Source of the DNA: Nitrospinota bacterium
Lineage (GTDB): Bacteria; Tectomicrobia; Entotheonellia; J063
Assembly (NCBI GenBank): GCA_003696125.1
Contig: RFHZ01000057.1
Coordinates: forward strand, 1 to 5,381
Direction of reading: 5' to 3'
Length of the DNA stretch: 5,381 nucleotides
Shown: positions 1-5,355 of the stretch, one piece after another
How the letters are laid out: each line of letters begins with the position of its first letter
How positions within the stretch are numbered: position 1 is the first letter of the stretch
The notes under the pieces: model-generated
The model's input: the letters and a program-made list of their open reading frames with translations, nothing else
Databases searched by the model: none
Told to the model about the DNA's origin: nothing
Program-made: the position numbers and the translations under genes

Positions 1-30
1 AGTATAATATATTGAGTGTATGATTGTCAA
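1..30 (-). promoter_or_regulatory. Candidate leftward sigma70-type promoter at the left edge
   Basis: On the minus strand a perfect TTGACA (plus positions 25-30) is followed after 18 bp by TATACT (positions 1-6), five of six matches to the -10 consensus. It would drive a gene lying outside the window to the left, divergent from the YchF-like gene. The segment is strikingly AT-rich against the GC-rich surroundings, which favours a real regulatory region. No transcript data exist here, so this is a motif-based inference. Confidence 0.45.
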
Positions 31-39
31 TTATATTAA
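3..39 (+). promoter_or_regulatory. Candidate promoter elements for the YchF-like gene
   Basis: Two rightward possibilities are visible. A perfect TATAAT sits at 3-8, but its -35 box would lie outside the window. Alternatively TTGAGT (12-17) and TATTAA (34-39), spaced 16 bp, each match four of six consensus bases. Either would give a 5' leader of roughly 65-100 nt before the start codon at 113. The region contains an imperfect inverted repeat (arms 5-15 and 27-38), so both strands carry promoter-like boxes and the exact one used cannot be decided. Confidence 0.35.
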
Positions 40-112
40 TAAAGAGAGATGAAACTTTGCAGAGGGTTGCCCTACCCCAGGGGGAACGCTCGACGACAGG
101 GAGAGCTTAGCC

Positions 113-1192
113 ATGGAAATAGGGATCATCGGTCTGCCCCAAAGCGGTAAGACCACCGTGTTTAACGCCTTAACCCAGGGATCCGTCCCCCTGCAGGGGA
201 CAGGCGGTGGCAAAGTCGAGGTGCATCGTGGCGTCTCCAAGGTCCCGGATGCCCGCCTGGCGCATCTGGGACAGCTCTTTGCCCCCCGCCGGGTGGTACC
301 GGCCGAGGTGAGATATATCGATATCGGCGGTGCCCATGCCCACAAGGGAGTGGGAGAAGCCCGGCTGACCCAGATACGTCCTGCCACGGCCATAGGAGTG
401 GTCATCCGCTGCTTTGCCGCTCCTCATGTCCCCCACCCCTACGGTCGTATCGATCCTCTCCGCGACTATCAGGAGGTGATGGGGGAACTCCTGATCAGCG
501 ACCTGCAGGTGGTGGAAGGGAGGTTAGAACGCCTGAAGAAATCGGTACGGCGCGGAGAAAAGGCCAGCCGGGAGGAACTGGAACTCCTGGAGCGCTGCCT
601 CACCTGCCTGGAGGAGGAACAGCCGCTCCGTACCCTCTCCTTTGCCCCGGCAGAGGAAAAGCTGCTGCGGGGATTTCAGTTCTTAACAGCCAAACCGCTC
701 CTCATCATCCTCAACATGGACGAAGAGCAGATTGTGGGGGAAAGGGAAGAGCTCCTGGCCCGGTTCACCCCCTACGCCGCCCTCCCGCAAACCGCTGTTT
801 TCCCCCTCTGCGGGGCCCTGGAGATGGAGATCGCCCAGCTCGATGAGCAGGATTCCCAGGCCTTTCTTCAAGAGATCGGAGAAGAGGAATCGGCCCGGAG
901 CCGCCTCATTCGCCTCTCCTATCAACTGCTGCACCTGATCTCCTTCTTTACCATCGGCACAGATGAGGTCAAGGCCTGGACGATCCGGCAGGGGACCCCG
1001 GCCGTCAAGGCGGCCGGGGTGATCCATTCCGACATGGAGAGAGGATTTATCAAGGCCGAAGTCATCAGCTATGAAACCCTGGTCAAAGCCGGCTCCTTTG
1101 CCGAAGCCCGCAAGCAGGGACTCCTGCGCCTGGAAGGGAAAGACTATACGGTACAGGATGGTGACATCATCACCTTCCGCTTTAACGTATAG
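113..1192 (+). CDS. YchF/OLA1-related P-loop NTPase with C-terminal TGS (DUF933) domain
   Basis: This 359-residue protein has the full architecture of the YchF/OLA1 family, whose members are about 363 residues long, bind ribosomes and typically prefer ATP over GTP. Visible motifs: P-loop G7-LPQS-GKTT (residues 7-15), a G3-like DIGG at 70-73, and G4 in the family's NxxE form (NMDE, 201-204). A charged helical, probably coiled-coil segment runs from about 130 to 170. A very well conserved TGS domain runs from about 275 to the end (AGVIHSDMERGFIKAEV, then EGKDYTVQDGDIITFRFNV). The ATG at 113 follows AGGGAG (98-103) at a suitable distance. Compared with canonical YchF, the P-loop reads PQSGKT instead of PNVGKS and the G2/G3 region is shortened and altered (IGGAHAHKGVGEA). 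It therefore looks like a divergent relative or paralogue rather than standard YchF. The function is inferred as a cytoplasmic, translation-associated NTPase; its exact role is unknown. Confidence 0.9.
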   Translation: MEIGIIGLPQSGKTTVFNALTQGSVPLQGTGGGKVEVHRGVSKVPDARLAHLGQLFAPRRVVPAEVRYIDIGGAHAHKGVGEARLTQIRPATAIGVVIRCFAAPHVPHPYGRIDPLRDYQEVMGELLISDLQVVEGRLERLKKSVRRGEKASREELELLERCLTCLEEEQPLRTLSFAPAEEKLLRGFQFLTAKPLLIILNMDEEQIVGEREELLARFTPYAALPQTAVFPLCGALEMEIAQLDEQDSQAFLQEIGEEESARSRLIRLSYQLLHLISFFTIGTDEVKAWTIRQGTPAVKAAGVIHSDMERGFIKAEVISYETLVKAGSFAEARKQGLLRLEGKDYTVQDGDIITFRFNV

Positions 1193-1221
1193 ACGGGGAG
1201 GAGCTCTTCTTCTCTCTTCGC

Positions 1222-2064
1222 TCAGACAAGCCGGAACTCTTCTCCTGCGCGTACTACCCTCCCCTCCTCCTCCAGCTTGAGCAGGTGGGAGAGGATGGAG
1301 CGCTCGGCGATGCGATAGAGGGAAGGAGAAAGATCGGTATAAATGCGTCTGACAATGCTGGAAACGGTGGTTGCTCCCTGGGTCAGGGCTGCCAGTACCT
1401 GGGCTTCGCGCATCTGGCGATGGGCGATATAGGCGCGGATCTTCTCCTGGGGACGGGTGATGACCGGACCATGCGCCGGGTAGATAGAGGCGATATCGAG
1501 CTGGAGTAAGCGCTCAAGGGAGTGCAGGTAGGCAGAAAGTCCCCCCCCTTCCGGGGAGATCACCACGGTACCTGTTCCTGCGATCAGGTCCCCGGAAAAG
1601 AGGAGTCGTTCTTCGGGAAGATAGTAGCAGAGGTGATCACGGGCATGGCCAGGGGTATACATGACCTGCAGGGTAAAGCCGTCCCCCTGGATCCGATCCC
1701 CCTCCTGGAGAGGGGAAAAGGGGGAGCGAAAGTGCTCGGCTCTTCCGGTGAGCGGCATCTTGTAGATGGTTACCTGGGGGAAATGCTGTCGCAGGAGGTC
1801 GCAGCTCCCCACATGGTCGGGATGCCCATGGGTGAGGAGGATGGCGCGGAGCGGTCCCAAAGCGTACCGTTGTAAACAGGCCTGGAGGGCGGCCAGATAA
1901 GAGGGGTTTCCTGCTCCGGTATCGATCAAGACCGGAGAGCGTTCTCCCAAGAGATAGGTGTTCGTCCCTGCTCCGGTCATGGGAGAGGGGTTATGTCCCG
2001 GTACCAGATAGAGTCCTTTGCGCAGTTCTACCGCTGCTCGGTTTTGATCGGTCCCCTGTTCCAT
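1222..2064 (-). CDS. MBL-fold metallo-hydrolase with LACTB2-like winged-helix tail
   Basis: A 280-residue metallo-beta-lactamase-fold hydrolase. The ligand set looks complete for a two-zinc site: T-H79-G-H81-P-D83-H84, H140 in TPGH, D159 in FSGD and H198 in YPAHG. The N-terminal signature NPSPMTGAGTNTYLLG (about 25-40) and the C-terminal winged-helix domain (about 210-280, with ILSHLLKLEEEGRVVR) are typical of the LACTB2 / glyoxalase-II-like branch. Human LACTB2 is an endoribonuclease; many bacterial members are annotated only as MBL-fold hydrolases, so the substrate is unknown. The start at 2064 is preferred to upstream in-frame codons because GGGAGGAG (2067-2074) lies just before it and a longer start would overlap nth. 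It begins 13 bp after the nth stop and is probably cotranscribed with it. Predicted cytoplasmic; no signal peptide is visible. Confidence 0.9.
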   Translation of the reverse strand: MEQGTDQNRAAVELRKGLYLVPGHNPSPMTGAGTNTYLLGERSPVLIDTGAGNPSYLAALQACLQRYALGPLRAILLTHGHPDHVGSCDLLRQHFPQVTIYKMPLTGRAEHFRSPFSPLQEGDRIQGDGFTLQVMYTPGHARDHLCYYLPEERLLFSGDLIAGTGTVVISPEGGGLSAYLHSLERLLQLDIASIYPAHGPVITRPQEKIRAYIAHRQMREAQVLAALTQGATTVSSIVRRIYTDLSPSLYRIAERSILSHLLKLEEEGRVVRAGEEFRLV

Positions 2065-2077
2065 CGCTCCTCCCTGT

Positions 2078-2752
2078 TCAAGAAAACCGCTTCTCTTCTT
2101 CCTGGGCCGAGGGACAGAGGTCAGCCAGGACACATTCGGCGCATTTCGGTTTTCGCGCTCCACAGATCTGGCGGCCATGATAGATCAACAGATGGGCGAA
2201 ACGGACCCATTCCTCCTGGGGAACGAGCCGCATCAGGTCTGCCTCGATCTTCTCCGGATCGGTCTGCCCGGAGAGTCCCAGCCGGCCGGCCAGCCGCTTT
2301 ACATGCGTATCGACCACGATCCCTTCGGCACGATGAAAGGCGTTTCCCAGCACGACATTGGCCGTTTTGCGTCCAATCCCGCTCAGCTTGACCAGAGAGG
2401 CCATGTCGGCAGGTACCTGGCCACCATGATGTTCTACCAGGGCCTGGCAGCACCGGCGGAGGGTCCTGGCCTTGTTCTTGTAAAACCCGGTGGGCCGGAT
2501 ATCTTCTTCCAGCTCTTCTAGAGGCACGGAGAGGTAGTCCTGAGCCGTGCGATACTTCTGGAAGAGGGTGGCCGTCACCCTGTTTACCCGCTCATCGGTA
2601 CACTGAGCAGAGAGGATGGTGGCAACGAGAAGCTCCAGCGGGTTCGTGAAGTGCAGGGAGCACCTGGCATCCGGGTACAGTTCCTTGAGGCGTCGAATGA
2701 TCTCCTGCGTTCGCTCCTTTTGGGGAGCAAGGGTTTCCTGGTGTTCGCTCAT
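2078..2752 (-). CDS. nth: Endonuclease III, bifunctional DNA N-glycosylase/AP lyase
   Basis: A 224-residue base-excision repair enzyme that removes oxidised pyrimidines and cleaves abasic sites. It matches the family along its whole length. The helix-hairpin-helix LSGIGRKTANVV (123-134) contains catalytic Lys129 (equivalent to Lys120 of the E. coli enzyme). VDTHVKRLAGRLGL carries catalytic Asp148 (equivalent to Asp138). The C-terminal [4Fe-4S] loop is C197-x6-C204-x2-C207-x5-C213. Family length is about 211 residues. The ATG at 2752 is chosen over in-frame starts at 2800 and 2842 for two reasons: it has AAAGGA (2761-2766) at 8-nt spacing, and both upstream starts lie at or before the predicted transcription start near 2792. 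It is the first gene of a leftward unit with the MBL-fold hydrolase. Confidence 0.97.
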   Translation of the reverse strand: MSEHQETLAPQKERTQEIIRRLKELYPDARCSLHFTNPLELLVATILSAQCTDERVNRVTATLFQKYRTAQDYLSVPLEELEEDIRPTGFYKNKARTLRRCCQALVEHHGGQVPADMASLVKLSGIGRKTANVVLGNAFHRAEGIVVDTHVKRLAGRLGLSGQTDPEKIEADLMRLVPQEEWVRFAHLLIYHGRQICGARKPKCAECVLADLCPSAQEEEKRFS

Positions 2753-2793
2753 AACCGGTATCCTTTCTGGTTGAGAGAGAGGTAAAGTCGCTC

Positions 2794-2822
2794 TTGACAT
2801 TATACCGCTTCTCGCGGATAAT
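2794..2822 (+). promoter_or_regulatory. Sigma70-type promoter for the PqqB-like gene
   Basis: A perfect TTGACA (2794-2799) and GATAAT (2817-2822, five of six matches) are separated by exactly 17 bp. The predicted transcript start is near 2829, giving a leader of about 29 nt that includes the AGGAG at 2843-2847. Its -35 overlaps the -10 of the leftward nth promoter and vice versa, so polymerase should be able to occupy only one at a time. Confidence 0.65.
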
Positions 2823-2826
2823 GTCA
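2795..2826. repeat. Imperfect palindrome containing both divergent promoters
   Basis: The left arm TGACATTAT (2795-2803) is perfectly complementary to ATAATGTCA (2818-2826). Inside these, CCGC (2805-2808) is complementary to GCGG (2814-2817), leaving one unpaired A at 2804 and a TTCTC centre. Thirteen base pairs in total can form. Both predicted transcripts start outside the repeat, so it is more likely a DNA-level element than an RNA hairpin. Confidence 0.8.
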
Positions 2827-2827
2827 T
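2799..2827 (-). promoter_or_regulatory. Sigma70-type promoter for nth and the MBL hydrolase
   Basis: On the minus strand ATGACA (plus positions 2822-2827, five of six matches) and a perfect TATAAT (2799-2804) are separated by exactly 17 bp. The predicted transcript start is near 2792, giving a leader of about 40 nt to the nth ATG at 2752. The boxes are embedded in an inverted repeat shared with the opposite promoter. Confidence 0.65.
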
Positions 2828-2857
2828 GACGTGACCTCTCACAGGAGAATCCAGTCG

Positions 2858-3703
2858 ATGCAGAAGCTCGTTATCCTCGGTTCAGCGCAGGATGGGGGGG
2901 TCCCCCATATCGGGTGTGCCTGTTCGCATTGCCAGCAGGCCCGACACGACCCTGCTGCCGTGCGGATGGCTCCCTCTCTTGGTATCATCGACCTGGAGGC
3001 AGACAAGGCGTTTGTCATCGATGCCTCTCCCCACCTGCCCGACCAGCTCTACCGGTTGCGGAGCAGGCGGGGAAGGGAGGAGAGCCCTTTTCTCCCTGAT
3101 GCCATCTTTCTCACCCACGCCCATATCGGTCACTATCTGGGACTGGCCTATCTGGGCAAGGAGGGCTGGAACACGCAGGCCCTTCCCCTCTATTGCACGG
3201 CAGAGATGGAGAGCTTCCTGCGCCACAATAAACCCTTCCGCTACCTGCTGGAACAGGGGAATGTCTGCTGTCATCGTTTGCTTCCTCACCAGCGTCACCC
3301 CCTCACCCCTGCCCTCTCCCTGCTGCCGGTAGAAGTCCCGCATCGGAACGAGGATGCCAATACCCTCGCCTATGTCATCCAGGGACGGACCCTCTCTGTC
3401 CTCTACATGCCCGATCTCGATTATTACACCGAGGCGGTACTGGCCCTCATCCGGGAGGTGGATATCGCCATCATCGATGGTACCTTCTTCTCTGGCAGCG
3501 AGCTTCCGGCCATGCGTATGGCCGGGGTCCCCCATCCCCCGGTTGTGGAAAGCCTGGCCAGGCTGGAGGGGATACAGACCCGCATCATCTTCACCCATCT
3601 CAACCATACCAACCCGCTGCTCGACCCGGCTCACCCGGCCTGGCAGCGGGTGAGCGCAGCAGGGTTTGCGGTGGCAAAAGAGGGAGAGGAGATCGAGATT
3701 TAA
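2858..3703 (+). CDS. PqqB-like MBL-fold protein with atypical THAHIGH motif
   Basis: A 281-residue member of the PqqB-like branch of the metallo-beta-lactamase fold. Supporting motifs: an N-terminal LGSAQDGGVPHIGCACSHC with the CxCxxC cysteines C20, C22 and C25 (a structural zinc site in PqqB), DGTFF (208-212), and a C-terminal FTHLNHTNPLLD (246-257) closely resembling the PqqB ending. The usual HxHxDH reads H87-A-H89-I-G91-H92, with Gly in place of the zinc-2 Asp. Other candidate metal residues are H162 and D186. No pqqA, pqqC, pqqD or pqqE is in the window, so a role in PQQ synthesis is not supported; the substrate is unknown. The ATG at 2858 has AGGAG (2843-2847) 10 nt upstream and is preferred to an in-frame GTG at 2831, which sits only ~2 nt after the predicted transcript start. 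Transcribed alone, it converges on the selenoprotein gene. Confidence 0.85.
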   Translation: MQKLVILGSAQDGGVPHIGCACSHCQQARHDPAAVRMAPSLGIIDLEADKAFVIDASPHLPDQLYRLRSRRGREESPFLPDAIFLTHAHIGHYLGLAYLGKEGWNTQALPLYCTAEMESFLRHNKPFRYLLEQGNVCCHRLLPHQRHPLTPALSLLPVEVPHRNEDANTLAYVIQGRTLSVLYMPDLDYYTEAVLALIREVDIAIIDGTFFSGSELPAMRMAGVPHPPVVESLARLEGIQTRIIFTHLNHTNPLLDPAHPAWQRVSAAGFAVAKEGEEIEI

Positions 3704-4491
3704 TACTGTTCCCGCCGCCAGCGGTAGGGGAGATCGATGATCCCCGGTTCTGTCATCGTCTCCAGGTGACGAAACGCTTCCTCCAGGATACGGCGTTGCT
3801 GCCTTACGGCAAAAGGCTCCCCCAGCGGATGTCCAAAGGGCCAGCGCAGGAACAGGGCCCGGGGAGGGTTTACGGCCTCTGTGAGTTCCCGTTGAATGCT
3901 GATGGCGATGGTCGCCATCCCCTCCGCTTCGATCACCCGTTGTATCAGTCCCACCGACCGATTACAGAGGGCTCAGGCCGGGGTGAGGAGCACCACATCC
4001 ACCTTTTGCTCTTTAAGTTTGGTGGCAACCTCAGGAGCGGTCTCGTACAGGAGCACGGGGAGATGGTGCTTGTCGATGTGTCCCATGAAGCTGTAGTGGA
4101 CCGGGGCCAGCCTGCCGATACGTCCTTCGGCCTGAAACTCCTGGAGACGTTGCAGGGGAAAGACGATATTCAGGTCCTTATCCGCATCGCTGTGGTCGTA
4201 GTAGTCGTGGGTGATGGTTAATTCTTCCAGGGGCCAGTCGCCGGGGATCTCCCGGTAGCTCGGGTCTCCATCCGGATCGGTCATGTCAAAGGGCTGGTCG
4301 TCCCGGCGATGGACGCCGGCTGTGGTGACCAGAGCCACGGTGCATGTGGAGAGCGGTTTGGGCAGGGGAGTCCAGGGGGGAGGACCGAGTTTGGTGAAGG
4401 TGTGCCCTCGTAACCAGAGGGTGGTGAGCCAGCGAAAACGGGTAAAGAGTTTGGCCAGCAGTCGATGTTTCCGGCGTTGCCAGTTTCCCAT
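3700..4491 (-). CDS. Selenoprotein, glycine/sarcosine/betaine reductase selenoprotein B family (UGA-recoded)
   Basis: A 263-residue protein if the in-frame TGA at 3973-3975 is read as selenocysteine. Homology-like continuity runs straight through it: VDVVLLTPA, then Sec173-A-L-C176-NRSVGLIQRVIEAEG, forming a UxxC redox motif. Other family-typical blocks are ALVTTAGVH (53-61), FDMTDPDGDPSYREIP (68-83), LTITHDYYDHSDADKDLNIVFPLQRL (91-116), FMGH (135-138), PRALFLRWPFGHPLGEP and the C-terminal LPYRWRR. It is far shorter than true GrdB (over 400 residues) and no grdE partner is visible, so it is probably not part of glycine reductase; a thiol/selenol redox role is inferred. No signal peptide is seen; the N terminus is Arg/Lys/Trp rich. 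The ATG at 4491 has AAGGAG at 4503-4508, 11 nt upstream. It lies 27 bp after the glycosyltransferase stop, probably in one transcript. Its TAA overlaps the PqqB-like TAA in TTAA. Confidence 0.9.
3936..3971 (-). promoter_or_regulatory. Candidate bacterial SECIS element
   Basis: In the mRNA, starting two nucleotides after the UGA, a hairpin can form. CCC (3971-3969) pairs with GGG (3938-3936). Above it is a 2x2 mismatch, then three pairs, one bulged A, and a 7-bp upper stem closed by C-G. The 5-nt apical loop GGUGG (3955-3951) lies about 18-22 nt past the UGA. A short stem-loop directly after the UGA, with G and U in the apical loop, is the known arrangement for SelB-bound SECIS elements in bacteria. 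The fold was found by hand and its energy was not computed. Confidence 0.7.
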
Positions 4492-4518
4492 GTCTATCTC
4501 TTCTCCTTCTCTTCTCGT

Positions 4519-5226
4519 TCAGCGTACATCCCGGTATACCTTCCAGAGCAGGTGAGGGGAAAGGCCAAGAAAATAGAGTAACCGCAGGCACCACATCAGC
4601 AGGATGGTCCGCACAACCCCCTGTTTACGCCAGCGGCGGGCCGAGGTGGTGACCTTACTGCGCAGGCAGGCGATTTCTCCGGCGCGTTTCATCCGTTTAC
4701 TCAACTCGATGTCTTCGAAGAGGGGGAGTTCAGGATACCCCCCCAGCTGGAAAAAACACCGGCGCCGGATGAAGATGGCCTGATCTCCGGTGGCGATATG
4801 TGTCCAGCGGGAGCGGAGGTTCATCAGAAAAGCGACCAGATGCAAGAGGCCTTCCTGGACCCACTCCTTCAGGGTGTGCGGGTCTATAGGGTCGAACCGC
4901 ACATCGAATCGTCCCCCGATCACCTGGGGATGAGAGAGGGCCTGCTCGATTTCCCGGTGAAAGTGGGGAGGGAGGAGCGTATCGGCATGCAGAAAGAGGA
5001 GCACATCGCCGTGAGCTGCTCTGGCTCCGGCATTCATCTGGCTGGCCCGGCCTCGTGGTGCCGACAGGACCCGGGATCCCCTTTGCCGGGCAATGGCTAG
5101 GGTCTGGTCCGTGCTCCCTCCATCCACAACGATGACTTCGGCAGCGGGGGAGTGGGAGAGGGTCTTCAGCGTCGTTTCCAGGCTCGTTTCCTCATTGAGC
5201 GTGGGGATGATGATGGAGAGCTGCAT
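4519..5226 (-). CDS. Family 2 glycosyltransferase, TIGR04283 type (rSAM/selenodomain-associated)
   Basis: A 235-residue GT-A fold glycosyltransferase. It opens with MQLSIIIPTLNEE, has the nucleotide-sugar motif VVDGGSTD (33-40), APRGRASQMNAGA (57-69), the metal-binding HAD at 80-82 in place of DxD, TGDQAIFIRR (146-155) and the acceptor-side FEDIELSKRMKR (170-181). The tail TSARRWRKQGVVRTILL leads into a hydrophobic stretch (about 207-222) that may touch the membrane. This whole pattern fits the TIGR04283 family, described as rSAM/selenodomain-associated transferase 2 and also labelled an arsenosugar biosynthesis glycosyltransferase; the sugar and acceptor here are unknown. The ATG at 5226 is chosen because the family begins directly with this beta strand; an in-frame start at 5295 would add 23 atypical residues. 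The ribosome site is weak (GGGGGA at 5238-5243). First visible gene of the leftward unit containing the selenoprotein. Confidence 0.92.
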   Translation of the reverse strand: MQLSIIIPTLNEETSLETTLKTLSHSPAAEVIVVDGGSTDQTLAIARQRGSRVLSAPRGRASQMNAGARAAHGDVLLFLHADTLLPPHFHREIEQALSHPQVIGGRFDVRFDPIDPHTLKEWVQEGLLHLVAFLMNLRSRWTHIATGDQAIFIRRRCFFQLGGYPELPLFEDIELSKRMKRAGEIACLRSKVTTSARRWRKQGVVRTILLMWCLRLLYFLGLSPHLLWKVYRDVR

Positions 5227-5325
5227 GATCCTGCTCTTCCCCCTGCATGAAAACCGTCTTGCTGCGGTGTCCCGGCATGGTATATAACGTCCCATGGCCG
5301 CATAACATTCCCTTACAGGATAGGG
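5227..5325. other. Leader upstream of the glycosyltransferase
   Basis: No credible gene is seen here. On the minus strand a TATATA (plus positions 5281-5286) could serve as a -10 box, but no convincing -35 lies 16-18 bp upstream. The promoter of the glycosyltransferase-selenoprotein pair therefore remains unidentified and could also lie outside the window. Confidence 0.3.
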
Positions 5326-5355
5326 AAAAGGGAGAGAAAAGTCTACCCTCTCCCT
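5326..5355 (-). terminator. Possible leftward intrinsic terminator
   Basis: On the minus strand AGGGAGAG (5355-5348) and CTCTCCCT (5336-5329) can form an 8-bp stem around an 11-nt loop, followed by a short run of U. This could end a leftward gene lying beyond the right edge, which would place the glycosyltransferase at the head of its own transcript. The U tract is only three to four residues long, so the call is tentative. Confidence 0.35.

Noticed and set aside
69-84. Small hairpin (CCCT/AGGG) in the leader of the YchF-like gene as a riboswitch or attenuator
   Set aside because: The stem is only four base pairs and no conserved riboswitch elements are seen.
31-405. Minus-strand open frame opposite the start of the YchF-like gene
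   Set aside because: Its translation is low-complexity Ser/Pro/Arg-rich with no domain, and it overlaps a confident gene.
1193-1221. Terminator between the convergent YchF-like and MBL genes
   Set aside because: Only a GAGCTC palindrome and a pyrimidine-rich stretch are visible; no stem with a proper loop and U tract can be drawn.
1522-1875. Plus-strand open frame opposite the MBL-fold hydrolase
   Set aside because: It is antisense to conserved metal-binding motifs of a real gene and has no credible family match by eye.
2753-2842. N-terminal extension of nth using in-frame starts at 2800 or 2842
   Set aside because: The added residues are not typical of endonuclease III, and these starts lie at or upstream of the predicted transcription start.
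2882-3634. Long minus-strand open frame of about 250 codons opposite the PqqB-like gene
   Set aside because: It is a mirror of a well-supported gene in GC-rich DNA; the translation shows no recognisable domain.
3973-3975. Reading the selenoprotein gene as a pseudogene broken by a nonsense mutation
   Set aside because: The downstream half stays intact and family-typical, the codon is specifically TGA at the expected redox position followed by xxC, and a SECIS-like hairpin follows.
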